Shown piece after piece: positions 1 through 5,903 of a stretch of 6,547 bases of DNA. The notes under the pieces are model-generated. The model was given only the letters and a program-made list of their open reading frames with translations, did not search any database and had not been told where the DNA came from. Source of the stretch: Oligoflexus sp. (GTDB lineage: Bacteria > Bdellovibrionota_B > Oligoflexia > Oligoflexales > Oligoflexaceae). The stretch is taken from the NCBI GenBank assembly GCA_030151925.1, contig JASLCY010000379.1:1-6547 (forward strand), in the 5' to 3' direction. The position numbers and the translations under genes are program-made. The stretch's first letter is position 1; every line of letters begins with the position of its first letter.

Positions 1-64
1 GGCTCTCTCGTTTCTGCTTTTTGTCCGTGGCGGAGGCCTTCTCGTGCTCAGCGAAGAGGAGGGA

Positions 65-67
65 TAG
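65..67 (+). other. In-frame amber codon inside the LysE-like frame
   Basis: TAG follows codons for E-E-E-G and precedes K-E-G-R in the same frame. It falls in the hydrophilic loop between two hydrophobic segments, where an intact family member would be continuous. It may be a true nonsense mutation, a sequencing error or, much less likely, suppressed or recoded. Confidence 0.6.
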
Positions 68-163
68 AAAGAGGGCCGGGCGACGGCCAAGTACAGCCGC
101 CTCAAAGACAACGTCATACTCCATCGCCTCACGGCGCTGAGCGGCGGGTTCGCGGCCACCATC

Positions 164-427
164 ATGAGTCCGGGCCTGCTCGTGTTCTGGCTCGCCTGGT
201 GGATCAAATGGATCAAGGAATTTGAACGATACGTGAATATCCAAGACTCTCTCGCCGCCTCTCTTGGGCTCATTCTGGGCGACCTCCTCATTTTCTTTAT
301 TTACAGAGAGCTAGCACTGCGATATGGCTCGTTTATTGTCGGACGAACGGGGATGAAGCGCATCAACCAGGGCATAGGTTGCGCCGTGATCGTCGCCGCG
401 CTTCTGATCGGCGGACTCTCGTTCTAG
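164..427 (+). CDS. C-terminal LysE-like fragment (only ATG-led open frame after the amber codon)
   Basis: This is the 87-residue product if translation starts independently at ATG 164. It has about three hydrophobic segments (roughly residues 4-16, 30-48 and 70-87). It is unlikely to be a native start: the ATG falls inside the conserved S-P-G-L-L-V-F helix, no Shine-Dalgarno-like sequence precedes it, and clearly homologous-looking sequence continues in frame upstream to codon 68. No ATG, GTG or TTG occurs in frame between 68 and 163. I therefore regard it as the distal part of the interrupted gene that starts left of the window. Confidence 0.35.
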   Translation: MSPGLLVFWLAWWIKWIKEFERYVNIQDSLAASLGLILGDLLIFFIYRELALRYGSFIVGRTGMKRINQGIGCAVIVAALLIGGLSF

Positions 428-464
428 CGTTTCAAGGCCCGTGCGCCTGAATCAAGGATAGTGG

Positions 465-1313
465 ATGGCGTTCCTTACCCGCATATGGCTTCTCATCACT
501 CCCAGCCTTCAGAAGTTGTTTCGCAACGATTCGGCGAAGCAGTTCCTGAACCTCTCCCTCAGCGAGCAGAAGAAACTGCTCGAGGACCTGGCGCGCTACA
601 ATCTCAAGGATAAACACGAAGACAAGGATGGGGTGAATTACCGGAAGTGGCGCTACTACCTGGATACCATCCGCGAGCATTATCAGCTGCCCTGCACGGT
701 GGAGACGCGGGAGAATCGCGCCAAGTACCTCGAAGAGCTGGTCGGGCGCGATCGGAAGATCCTGCTGCTCGGCGACGACGATCTCGTGTCCTGGGAGCTG
801 GCCAAACGCAACTTCCCGCACGTCGTGGCTTCGGACTGCGATCCCGAGCTCCTGCGCCGGATCGGGGAACTGAGCGCCGAGGCCTCGCATCCTCCGAAAC
901 TCGTGTACGGGGATTTCGCGGATCCGAATTTCGATCCCGGCATCAAACCCGATGTGGTGTGCATCGACCCGCCCTACAATCTCAAGGGCACCTTCATCTT
1001 TATCGACAAGGCCCTGCAGACCGTTTCCGGGCAGGACAAAGCGTTCTTGATCCTGATGATCAATCCTTACTGCTTTAAGGACCAGGATTTGAAGGCTATC
1101 TACGAACGTTTGGGGCGGGACGGCTTCGCTTTGAAGAACCGGCTCGAGCGCTTCAACGGATATCCGTTGCAGGGCCTGAGCAACGCGCTCCTGAAACTCG
1201 GCCTGCGGGTTCTGCTGCAGCGCCGGCCCATCGGTCGCACGCAGGGCCAGAAGCTCCAGCAAAAACTCTATTTCAGCTCGGATCTTTTCCTCTTCGAGAA
1301 AGCTGCCACGTAA
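465..1313 (+). CDS. BpsA-like (branched-chain polyamine synthase family) Rossmann-fold transferase
   Basis: This is a complete 282-residue protein. A Rossmann-type core starts near residue 97 with strand K-I-L-L-L, then G-D-D-D-L-V-S (103-109), the acidic second strand motif A-S-D-C-D (122-126), G-D-F (149-151) and C-I-D-P-P-Y-N (166-172). The G-D-D-D-L-x-S plus D-P-P pair is what I recall from N4-bis(aminopropyl)spermidine synthase (BpsA), which transfers aminopropyl groups from decarboxylated SAM to make branched polyamines in thermophiles. DPPY also occurs in N-methyltransferases, so a SAM-dependent methyltransferase is the main alternative. Residues 1-95 are charged and helical-looking and do not resemble the winged-helix domain of archaeal BpsA; the protein is also shorter than those enzymes (about 350 residues). 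The ATG is fixed by AAGGA at 454-458 (6-base spacing) and by an in-frame TAG at 459-461. No signal peptide is evident, so it is probably cytosolic. It lies 37 bases after the LysE-like remnant on the same strand. Substrate is not determinable here. Confidence 0.6.
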   Translation: MAFLTRIWLLITPSLQKLFRNDSAKQFLNLSLSEQKKLLEDLARYNLKDKHEDKDGVNYRKWRYYLDTIREHYQLPCTVETRENRAKYLEELVGRDRKILLLGDDDLVSWELAKRNFPHVVASDCDPELLRRIGELSAEASHPPKLVYGDFADPNFDPGIKPDVVCIDPPYNLKGTFIFIDKALQTVSGQDKAFLILMINPYCFKDQDLKAIYERLGRDGFALKNRLERFNGYPLQGLSNALLKLGLRVLLQRRPIGRTQGQKLQQKLYFSSDLFLFEKAAT

Positions 1314-1341
1314 AACTAGAAGTCATTTCTAAACCTGGCTG

Positions 1342-1728
1342 CTAGGCTGGGTCCGGTGGCGGCCAGATAACCTGGTAGCCGGTCTTGCATTGCGTGCACT
1401 GTTCGTAATAAGGCGGCGCCGCGTTACGGAAGAGGAAATCCGTCTCGGCCTTGCAGTGGGCGCAGACCGTGGTCCCATCGATCTTGCGCGGCAGTTTCTT
1501 CGCCTTCAGATACACGAGGATCGCAGCAAACGGCCCTGCGAGTATCGCCAGCGGCGGGATCACCAGGTGGATGACCGGGATGGGTATCGTGAGTATCGCC
1601 GTGCCCCAGCAGACGCCGAGGGCTTTCAAGGCTTTCTGCGTGAGCTCCTTGGAGTTGAAGTATTCGATATCGGCTTCGGCCTGGTATCGCTGGCCCGCGA
1701 ATTCAACTTCTATAGGGCGTAATCCCAC
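1342..1728 (-). CDS. Small membrane protein with C-terminal zinc-ribbon-like CxxC pair
   Basis: I do not recognise the family of this 128-residue protein. Residues 1-33 form a polar N-terminal segment (I-E-V-E-F-A-G-Q-R-Y). Residues about 38-73 are strongly hydrophobic and proline-rich (I-P-I-P-V-I-H-L-V-I-P-P-L), long enough for two short membrane helices. A basic stretch follows (K-A-K-K-L-P-R-K, 75-82), then a C-terminal domain with C-A-H-C (89-92) and C-T-Q-C (111-114). The Cys pairs fit a zinc ribbon or rubredoxin-like knuckle; the basic stretch suggests this domain faces the cytoplasm. The GTG start is the only possible one: an AAGGAG sits 6 bases upstream and an in-frame TAA lies five codons above. 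It follows the AsmA-family gene after a 43-base gap on the same strand and is probably co-transcribed with it. It is convergent with the BpsA-like gene, with only 28 bases between their stops. Confidence 0.75.
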   Translation of the reverse strand: MGLRPIEVEFAGQRYQAEADIEYFNSKELTQKALKALGVCWGTAILTIPIPVIHLVIPPLAILAGPFAAILVYLKAKKLPRKIDGTTVCAHCKAETDFLFRNAAPPYYEQCTQCKTGYQVIWPPPDPA

Positions 1729-1734
1729 CAGTCG

Positions 1735-1740
1735 CTCCTT
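1735..1740 (-). promoter_or_regulatory. Shine-Dalgarno AAGGAG that sets the GTG start of the zinc-ribbon membrane protein
   Basis: On the minus strand AAGGAG is followed by a 6-base spacer and then GTG at 1728-1726. The in-frame stop TAA at 1746-1744 rules out a longer product, and the next ATG/GTG in frame would remove the N-terminal domain. This supports a non-ATG start. Confidence 0.75.
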
Positions 1741-1745
1741 GTCTT

Positions 1746-1777
1746 ATCTAACGGCTTAACGACCTAACGGTCTAACG
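1746..1777. repeat. Four-copy imperfect 8-bp tandem repeat, consensus NCYTAACG (minus: CGTTARGN)
   Basis: The core TAACG recurs exactly every 8 bases, ending at 1753, 1761, 1769 and 1777. The four units are atctaacg, gcttaacg, acctaacg and gtctaacg. The array covers the last Arg codon and the stop of the AsmA-family gene and most of the 43-base gap before the zinc-ribbon protein gene, ending just upstream of its Shine-Dalgarno. Within it, 1761-1772 can form a small GACC/GGTC hairpin with a 4-base loop. It could be a regulator-binding array, an mRNA element or simple slippage-derived sequence; nothing here decides between these. Confidence 0.7.
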
Positions 1778-3799
1778 CGTCACGCTTTGGCTTCCCTTGG
1801 TCGAGACGTCCATTTTACTTTTCTGCTCGACTTCTTTGAGGTCCGCAACCAATTTCTTGCATTCACCGCCGCGTTCCAGGCCCGGCTCGATCAAAGCCGC
1901 GAGAGACAGGGCGGGCGAGACGAAACCGAGAGCGACGGCCGCGGCGCCGCGTGCGATCAGCGGCTTTTTATCCAGCGACACTTTTATTTCGTTCAAGGGG
2001 CCTTTGACCAGGATGGGCGAACGAATGCTTCCTATGCTGAAGTCCTTGGGCCGGGCTTCGAGTTTGAAGTCGGCTTTGTTGCCGGGCAGGTTGAGTTCGC
2101 CGGAGCCGATGATGTTGGTGTCGTTCGTGGCTATCACGACAGCCTTCGTATCGAAGACGCCTTTTTTAGCCTCGAAAGAGAAGAGCGAGCATTCCATCTT
2201 ATCGAAGGGATTGTGGATCGCCCAGTTGCCCACGGTCTCGGCGATATCGAGACCGAAGGCTTCCACGATGGTCGCATTGAGCTTGCCGTTCTCGACCGCG
2301 AGTTGAACGGGGCCGGCCACGGTCTTCGCCATCTGCATAGGCGTTTTCCCGTGCATCGTGAGGGCCAGGTGGCCCGACAGGATGCCTTGAGCCATCTGCG
2401 ATGGTTTTAGGTTGAAGACCGGGATCTCATAGGCGATAGGGCCCAGGAGATTATTGAGGTCCACGTGCCGCGCGCCGAGCGTCAAGGCTACGTTGAGATT
2501 CGACGCTTTCCTGGCATCGAAATGGAGGCTGCCGCCCAGATAACCGCCCGACGTCTCGAAACGCAGCGGGTCGACCACGAGATTGCCGCGATTGAGCTGG
2601 ACGCGGGCGATCGCGCCGTCGATGGCGGTACCGGCTTTTTCACCCTGATACTCATCCACGCGGAGATTGAAGTCGGCGTCGAAGGTGCGAAGCCCCGCCG
2701 TGGGAATAGGGATATCCGAAAAATATTGGCCCGGAGCCTTGGGCGGTTCCTCGGCTTTTTTCTGGTTTTTGAGATCCTGGTTCGATTTGAAGAGGCCGGC
2801 GAGATCCTTCTGGGCGATCAGAGGCGCCCTGAGATCGGCCTGAATAAGAGTGCGCGGCTGGCCGAGGCTGATGCCGCCGTTGCCTCGGACGCTCGACGTG
2901 CCGAGAGCCAGGCTGATGTCCTCGAAACGGATCTTGTTCGGATACTTATTCAGGACGAACGACAGCTTGTAGGGCGGAATCGTCCCGATATCGAGGTTGA
3001 AGGCCTTTTTGATTTCGGTCAGGTCCTGGCCGTGGGCGTTCACATCGAAGTGGTAAGCGTTCTGCGCGAACATCGCCGAACCTTTGGCTTCGACGTAATG
3101 CTCGGCGACGATGCCGCGAACCCAGACGGGATATTTCTTGTCATCGGCGCGGAAATCATCGAAGGAGCCGAATTCGCCGACGAGCTGGAAGGTTAGGCCG
3201 TTGATCACGCCCTCGCTGCCGAGCTTGGCCGGCGTCCTGTCATCGGGCGAGGTGATGCCCAGGTTCTTCACGACCAGGTTCAGCGGCTTGGCTTTCGGAT
3301 CGCCTTTGTAACCCAGGCGGAAATCATGTACCGAGGCTGAGTTCACGAAGATCGAGGGCAAGGACTTCTGGGTGAAGGGCTCTTCGTCCTCATCCGGCTT
3401 CTTCGCGCTCGGATCGGGTTTCGCGACGCCGAGCTGCAGATGGGTGCCGTCGAGGTTGAAGTTCTGCACGATCAGCGTCTTCCTCAGCAGGGGCCAGACC
3501 GCGACCTTGAGCAGGGCTTCATCGCTCTCGATGGTCTTGAGCGCGGTGGTATCGCCTTCCGCATGCACCGCCAGGCGTTTGAAGCCTAATTCAGCCGAAC
3601 GCCAGAGGCCGACCTTGATGCCCTCGAGCTCGTCGATGCGATAAGGCGAGACCTTGGCGACGGTCTTTATGAGCAGTTGTTTGTGGTTGTCCCAGTTGAT
3701 CACGTTGATCAGGAATAAGGCCAGGGCCACGAGAAATAAGGGTATGACCACGATCGCGATCAGGATGTCGAGGCCGATTCTGAGTTTACTTCTACGCAT
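1772..3799 (-). CDS. AsmA-family envelope protein
   Basis: This 675-residue protein has an N-terminal signal-anchor helix (about residues 8-33) after R-R-S-K, leaving the rest in the periplasm. Residues 34-125 match the AsmA start: a hydrophilic turn, beta-rich segments and V-W-P-L-L-R-K-T-L-I-V-Q-N-F-N-L-D-G. A charged linker (126-142) rich in K, D, E and P follows, then a long repetitive beta region. The typical AsmA C-terminal part runs over about 470-640: L-S-G-H-L-A-L, V-E-N-G-K-L-N, E-C-S-L-F-S-F-E-A-K-K-G-V-F, and a hydrophobic tail ending G-G-E-C-K-K-L. C537 and C647 sit where many relatives have a Cys pair, possibly a disulfide. AsmA-like proteins (AsmA, TamB, YhdP) bridge the inner and outer membranes and are linked to lipid transport and outer-membrane assembly. 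Length is close to E. coli AsmA (617) and YhjG (691). The ATG has GGAGGA at 3807-3812, 7 bases away. It probably heads a two-gene unit with the zinc-ribbon protein gene. Confidence 0.88.
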   Translation of the reverse strand: MRRSKLRIGLDILIAIVVIPLFLVALALFLINVINWDNHKQLLIKTVAKVSPYRIDELEGIKVGLWRSAELGFKRLAVHAEGDTTALKTIESDEALLKVAVWPLLRKTLIVQNFNLDGTHLQLGVAKPDPSAKKPDEDEEPFTQKSLPSIFVNSASVHDFRLGYKGDPKAKPLNLVVKNLGITSPDDRTPAKLGSEGVINGLTFQLVGEFGSFDDFRADDKKYPVWVRGIVAEHYVEAKGSAMFAQNAYHFDVNAHGQDLTEIKKAFNLDIGTIPPYKLSFVLNKYPNKIRFEDISLALGTSSVRGNGGISLGQPRTLIQADLRAPLIAQKDLAGLFKSNQDLKNQKKAEEPPKAPGQYFSDIPIPTAGLRTFDADFNLRVDEYQGEKAGTAIDGAIARVQLNRGNLVVDPLRFETSGGYLGGSLHFDARKASNLNVALTLGARHVDLNNLLGPIAYEIPVFNLKPSQMAQGILSGHLALTMHGKTPMQMAKTVAGPVQLAVENGKLNATIVEAFGLDIAETVGNWAIHNPFDKMECSLFSFEAKKGVFDTKAVVIATNDTNIIGSGELNLPGNKADFKLEARPKDFSIGSIRSPILVKGPLNEIKVSLDKKPLIARGAAAVALGFVSPALSLAALIEPGLERGGECKKLVADLKEVEQKSKMDVSTKGSQSVTR

Positions 3800-3922
3800 G
3801 CCGTCTTCCTCCGCGGTCTCAAAGCTGCTCCGAGCTTACCGTAGAGAGATGGCGTTGACCTTAGCGCTTCTGAGCAGGGGTTTGCTAGCTTGCGGAAAAC
3901 ACTGGGGAATCAGAAAAATGGG
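3800..3922 (-). other. Intergenic leader of the AsmA-family gene
   Basis: This 123-base stretch lies between the terminator of the lipoprotein gene and the AsmA-family start, so it should carry the AsmA promoter. I could not find a convincing -35/-10 pair on the minus strand. It contains the ribosome binding site GGAGGA (3807-3812) and a small AAGCT/AGCTT hairpin (3822-3837, 6-base loop) that would fall in the leader. No coding potential is evident. Confidence 0.4.
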
Positions 3923-3954
3923 AAAAAAGAGGGGGAAAGCCCTCGGGCTTTCCC
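3923..3954 (-). terminator. Rho-independent terminator of the lipoprotein gene
   Basis: A perfect 10-bp inverted repeat (3933-3942 GGGAAAGCCC against 3945-3954 GGGCTTTCCC) is separated by only 2 bases, so the tip opens to a tetraloop. On the minus strand the stem is followed by CCTC and a run of six T (3928-3923), with a second T-run a little further on. It begins 18 bases after the TGA of the lipoprotein gene, in the right orientation. Read on the plus strand the stem has no T-run after it, so it acts for the minus transcript. Confidence 0.88.
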
Positions 3955-3972
3955 TGCGAATCGGAGATCGAA

Positions 3973-5775
3973 TCAGTTATGAACGCAGAGGTGATAGGCG
4001 TTCGTGCTGGTCTTGGGAGCTTCGTTGGCCCAGGAGTTCGCGACGGCGAAGACGGCCGCATTGCCCGAGGTTGAACTGGAGTTCGTCGCGGTCCAAAGCA
4101 TGTTGCTGTAGGTGAGGGTGCGGATGTCTCCCGCTACGTTGTAGCTGAAAAGACCGTCGATATAAGCTTGCATCAGCTCCTTTTGAGTCGGCAGATGCCA
4201 GTCGCTCGAGTAAGAGGCGTTCGTATAACCGAAGCAATCCGAGATCGCGTCGTCCCAGGTGCCGGGGGAGGAGCTGGCGATCGTCCATTTCTTGCCGGTG
4301 AGCCTATCCTGGTAGACATCGCTCGAACCGTTGAACGCAACGATTATGGTCTTGCTGAAGTCGAAGCCGGGGATGCCGTTCAAAGACGAAGCGAACATAT
4401 CGTCGATGGTCTCGTAGATATCGAGGCCGGACACGGCGCCGGGACCCGTTATACGATTGATGTAGGCCTCGTCATAACCGCCGCCGACGTTGAACGTCAT
4501 CTGACCGCTAACGCCGCCGATCGTCGCGCCCGCCCGGATATTCCAGGGATCGAGGCTGGTGGCCGAGGCGGCCTTGAAGCCGGTGGTCGTCAAGCAGTTG
4601 AGCTGGCCGTCCGCACTGCAGTTGGCAGGCGGCGTAGCCGTCGTGCCCACATAGTTACCGGCGACTCCGCCGATCGTCACGCCGGCCTTGATATTCTCGG
4701 CCCGGAGGTTCGGATCCACGATGGTCGCGACGGTCGAACTCGAACAGTCGCGCGTCCCCACCCGTATGTTGCCGTCGGCATCGTAGTATTTCTCACCCGC
4801 GCAGACCTGGTCCACGGGTTTGGTGATGATGGGGAGATCGGTTTTATTCCCCGTATAGAAGATGGAAATCGATTGGGCGACACCGTCCTGCTCGACCGCG
4901 ACGCTGGTCAGCCCGAATCCGGCGCTCGCCGGCGCTACGAACGAAGCCGCCGAGTCGCTCATCACCTTGAGGCCGGAGACCTTGCTGCCGCCCATCGCTA
5001 TCATCATGGTCGGACGGAAGTTCACGCCATTGATCGTGACCTGGCCGCCGGCCTTCACCATGAACGGCGCGCGGCTGGTGACGGCGATCGCCGGCAATTT
5101 CGCGACGTCCTGCTTGGTGATGATCATCGTCTTGGTCTCGGCCGCGATCGCTTGCGTCACCGGCTGCTGGGTGATCGCGGTTTGGAAGGAGCCGAAATAC
5201 TGCGTTGATATCTGAGCAAGACCATCTTTGATAGTAATTGCGCTGCGAGGGATGACGCCAATCTCATTCTTCTGCTCCGCTGCTTTGGTGACTTTATAGA
5301 CGACGACGAGGTTCGTCCACGGATCGTCGAGACCCAGGACCGTCGGCAAAGGCAGGCTCAGTTGGAAGGGTTTCGAAGCGTCGACCGCGGCCGAGGTCGA
5401 GACGGTCACGGCCGTACCGGATTGCGTGACGGCGGTGCCCATGTTCATTTCCGCAAGACTTGCATCGGTCGCGAGACTCGCGCCTTCCTCTAGAGTGATG
5501 CTCGTGTCGATCGTGAGGGATCCGGGAGGAAAGCTGATGGACGTGCCCTGCATCGAGCCGCCGGACGCCTGGACCGTTTGGGTCGAATAACTCTGGGCGC
5601 TGAGATCGGCGACGACGCCTCCGGAACCCGTCGACTGAGTCTGCATGAGAAGTTCGGCGCTGGCGCCGTTCCGGAGCTTACTTTCGCCTTGGGTCGTGCT
5701 CACCGCTTGAAAACAAGATGTCAAAATCAGCGACACGCCCATGACGTTCAAAACGATTAACGTTTTATGCAACAT
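3973..5775 (-). CDS. Outer-membrane-type lipoprotein with ZU5-like, IPT/TIG and Lcl/DUF1566-like C-terminal domains
   Basis: This 600-residue protein has a signal peptide with lipobox L-T-S-C (C21); the residue after the Cys is F, not D, which favours outer-membrane sorting under the E. coli rule. Residues 30-70 are a Ser/Thr/Gln/Gly-rich tether. Residues about 72-200 resemble a ZU5-like module (I-S-F-P-P-G-S-L-T-I-D-T-S-I-T). Residues 229-308 look like an IPT/TIG immunoglobulin-like domain (V-T-I-N-G-V-N-F ... V-A-V). Residues 325-426 contain Cys-bearing segments and two copies of N-I-[KR]-A-G-x-T-I-G-G-V-x-G (361-373 and 412-424). Residues 486-600 match Lcl_C/DUF1566: D-R-L-T-G-K-K-W, W507, C514, D-W-H-L-P-T-x-K-E-L (525-534), L-W-T-A-T, and a final C597. 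Such modules occur in secreted or surface adhesin-like proteins; a surface binding role is inferred, with no ligand identifiable. The ATG has GGGAGG at 5784-5789, 8 bases away. It is transcribed alone, ending at a strong terminator. Confidence 0.85.
   Translation of the reverse strand: MLHKTLIVLNVMGVSLILTSCFQAVSTTQGESKLRNGASAELLMQTQSTGSGGVVADLSAQSYSTQTVQASGGSMQGTSISFPPGSLTIDTSITLEEGASLATDASLAEMNMGTAVTQSGTAVTVSTSAAVDASKPFQLSLPLPTVLGLDDPWTNLVVVYKVTKAAEQKNEIGVIPRSAITIKDGLAQISTQYFGSFQTAITQQPVTQAIAAETKTMIITKQDVAKLPAIAVTSRAPFMVKAGGQVTINGVNFRPTMMIAMGGSKVSGLKVMSDSAASFVAPASAGFGLTSVAVEQDGVAQSISIFYTGNKTDLPIITKPVDQVCAGEKYYDADGNIRVGTRDCSSSTVATIVDPNLRAENIKAGVTIGGVAGNYVGTTATPPANCSADGQLNCLTTTGFKAASATSLDPWNIRAGATIGGVSGQMTFNVGGGYDEAYINRITGPGAVSGLDIYETIDDMFASSLNGIPGFDFSKTIIVAFNGSSDVYQDRLTGKKWTIASSSPGTWDDAISDCFGYTNASYSSDWHLPTQKELMQAYIDGLFSYNVAGDIRTLTYSNMLWTATNSSSTSGNAAVFAVANSWANEAPKTSTNAYHLCVHN
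4511..4696 (-). repeat. In-frame direct repeat pair (33-bp copies) within the lipoprotein gene
   Basis: Copies at 4511-4543 and 4664-4696 match at 28 of 33 bases and are 153 bases (51 codons) apart. They encode N-I-[RK]-A-G-[AV]-T-I-G-G-V. The flanking residues D-P-[NW]-L/N and the Cys spacing suggest that a longer repeat unit of about 50 residues was duplicated and has diverged. Confidence 0.7.
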
Positions 5776-5903
5776 GACTGATGCCTCCCTTGAGCCATAA
5801 AAAGACCATCGGTGGCCCAGGAAGAAACCTTACCGGACGGAATTCCCACTATGCTATCAAGGGATTAAGGTCTGATATTTAGATCAGGACGGGCCGTCCG
5901 GAG
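5776..5903. other. Intergenic region between the PdeM-like gene and the lipoprotein gene, with nested inverted repeats
   Basis: This 128-base region should hold the end of the PdeM-like transcript and the promoter and leader of the lipoprotein gene. An 8-bp perfect inverted repeat, CCGGACGG (5833-5840) and CCGTCCGG (5894-5901), encloses 53 bases that contain a second dyad, CTGAT/ATCAG (5872-5876 and 5883-5887), and a weak TCCC/GGGA pairing (5844-5847 and 5861-5864). On the minus strand no T-run follows the GC-rich part, so it does not read as an intrinsic terminator. No convincing promoter hexamers were found. The lipoprotein ribosome binding site GGGAGG lies at 5784-5789. Confidence 0.45.

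Larger units (their letters stand above)
2..427 (+). pseudogene. LysE-family-like transporter, 5'-truncated by the window edge and interrupted by an in-frame amber codon
   Basis: Reading from position 2 in one frame gives a hydrophobic stretch (SFLLFV...GGGLLVL) and an acidic linker. A TAG follows at 65-67, then a basic linker and a membrane-protein C-terminal half ending at TAA-less stop TAG 425-427. The part after the stop resembles the second half of LysE/RhtB exporters: a small-residue helix leading into S-P-G-L-L-V-F-W (the usual N-P-K-x-x-x-F-W site), a central helix near 245-310, and a last helix ending GGLSF. The piece before the stop resembles the G-A-x-F-L-x-x-x-G helix that precedes the cytoplasmic loop in this family. 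Both halves are in the same frame with no length anomaly, so a single point mutation or a sequencing error is the simplest explanation. Family members are inner-membrane exporters of amino acids or related solutes; the substrate here is unknown. The 5' end lies outside the window. The family call is from pattern memory and is moderate. Confidence 0.5.

Noticed and set aside
54..63. Shine-Dalgarno-like purine run AGAGGAGGG before the amber codon
   Set aside because: It encodes the E-E-E-G linker, and no ATG, GTG or TTG lies at a usable distance downstream.
432..1262. Minus-strand 276-codon frame opposite the BpsA-like gene
   Set aside because: It has no motif or good start signal, and the plus frame carries clear family motifs and a well-placed ribosome binding site.
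1317..1331. TAGAA/TTCTA hairpin between the convergent stops as a terminator
   Set aside because: The 5-bp AT-rich stem is weak and has no T-run after it on either strand.
2465..3196. Plus-strand 243-codon frame opposite the AsmA-family gene
   Set aside because: It is an antisense shadow of a convincing AsmA coding sequence, with no independent evidence of translation.
3855..3883. Plus-strand TTGACC as a -35 box
   Set aside because: No acceptable -10 hexamer lies 16-18 bases downstream, and no plus-strand gene follows.
4168..5208. Long plus-strand open frame (346 codons) opposite the lipoprotein gene
   Set aside because: It is an antisense shadow in GC-rich coding sequence: rich in Arg, Gly, Asp and His, with no recognisable motif, while the minus-strand frame has a lipobox, domains, ribosome binding site and terminator.
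5887..5899. GGACGGGCCGTCC palindrome as the terminator of the PdeM-like gene
   Set aside because: On the minus strand it is followed by TGATCTAAATATC, without a T-run, so it lacks a key part of an intrinsic terminator.
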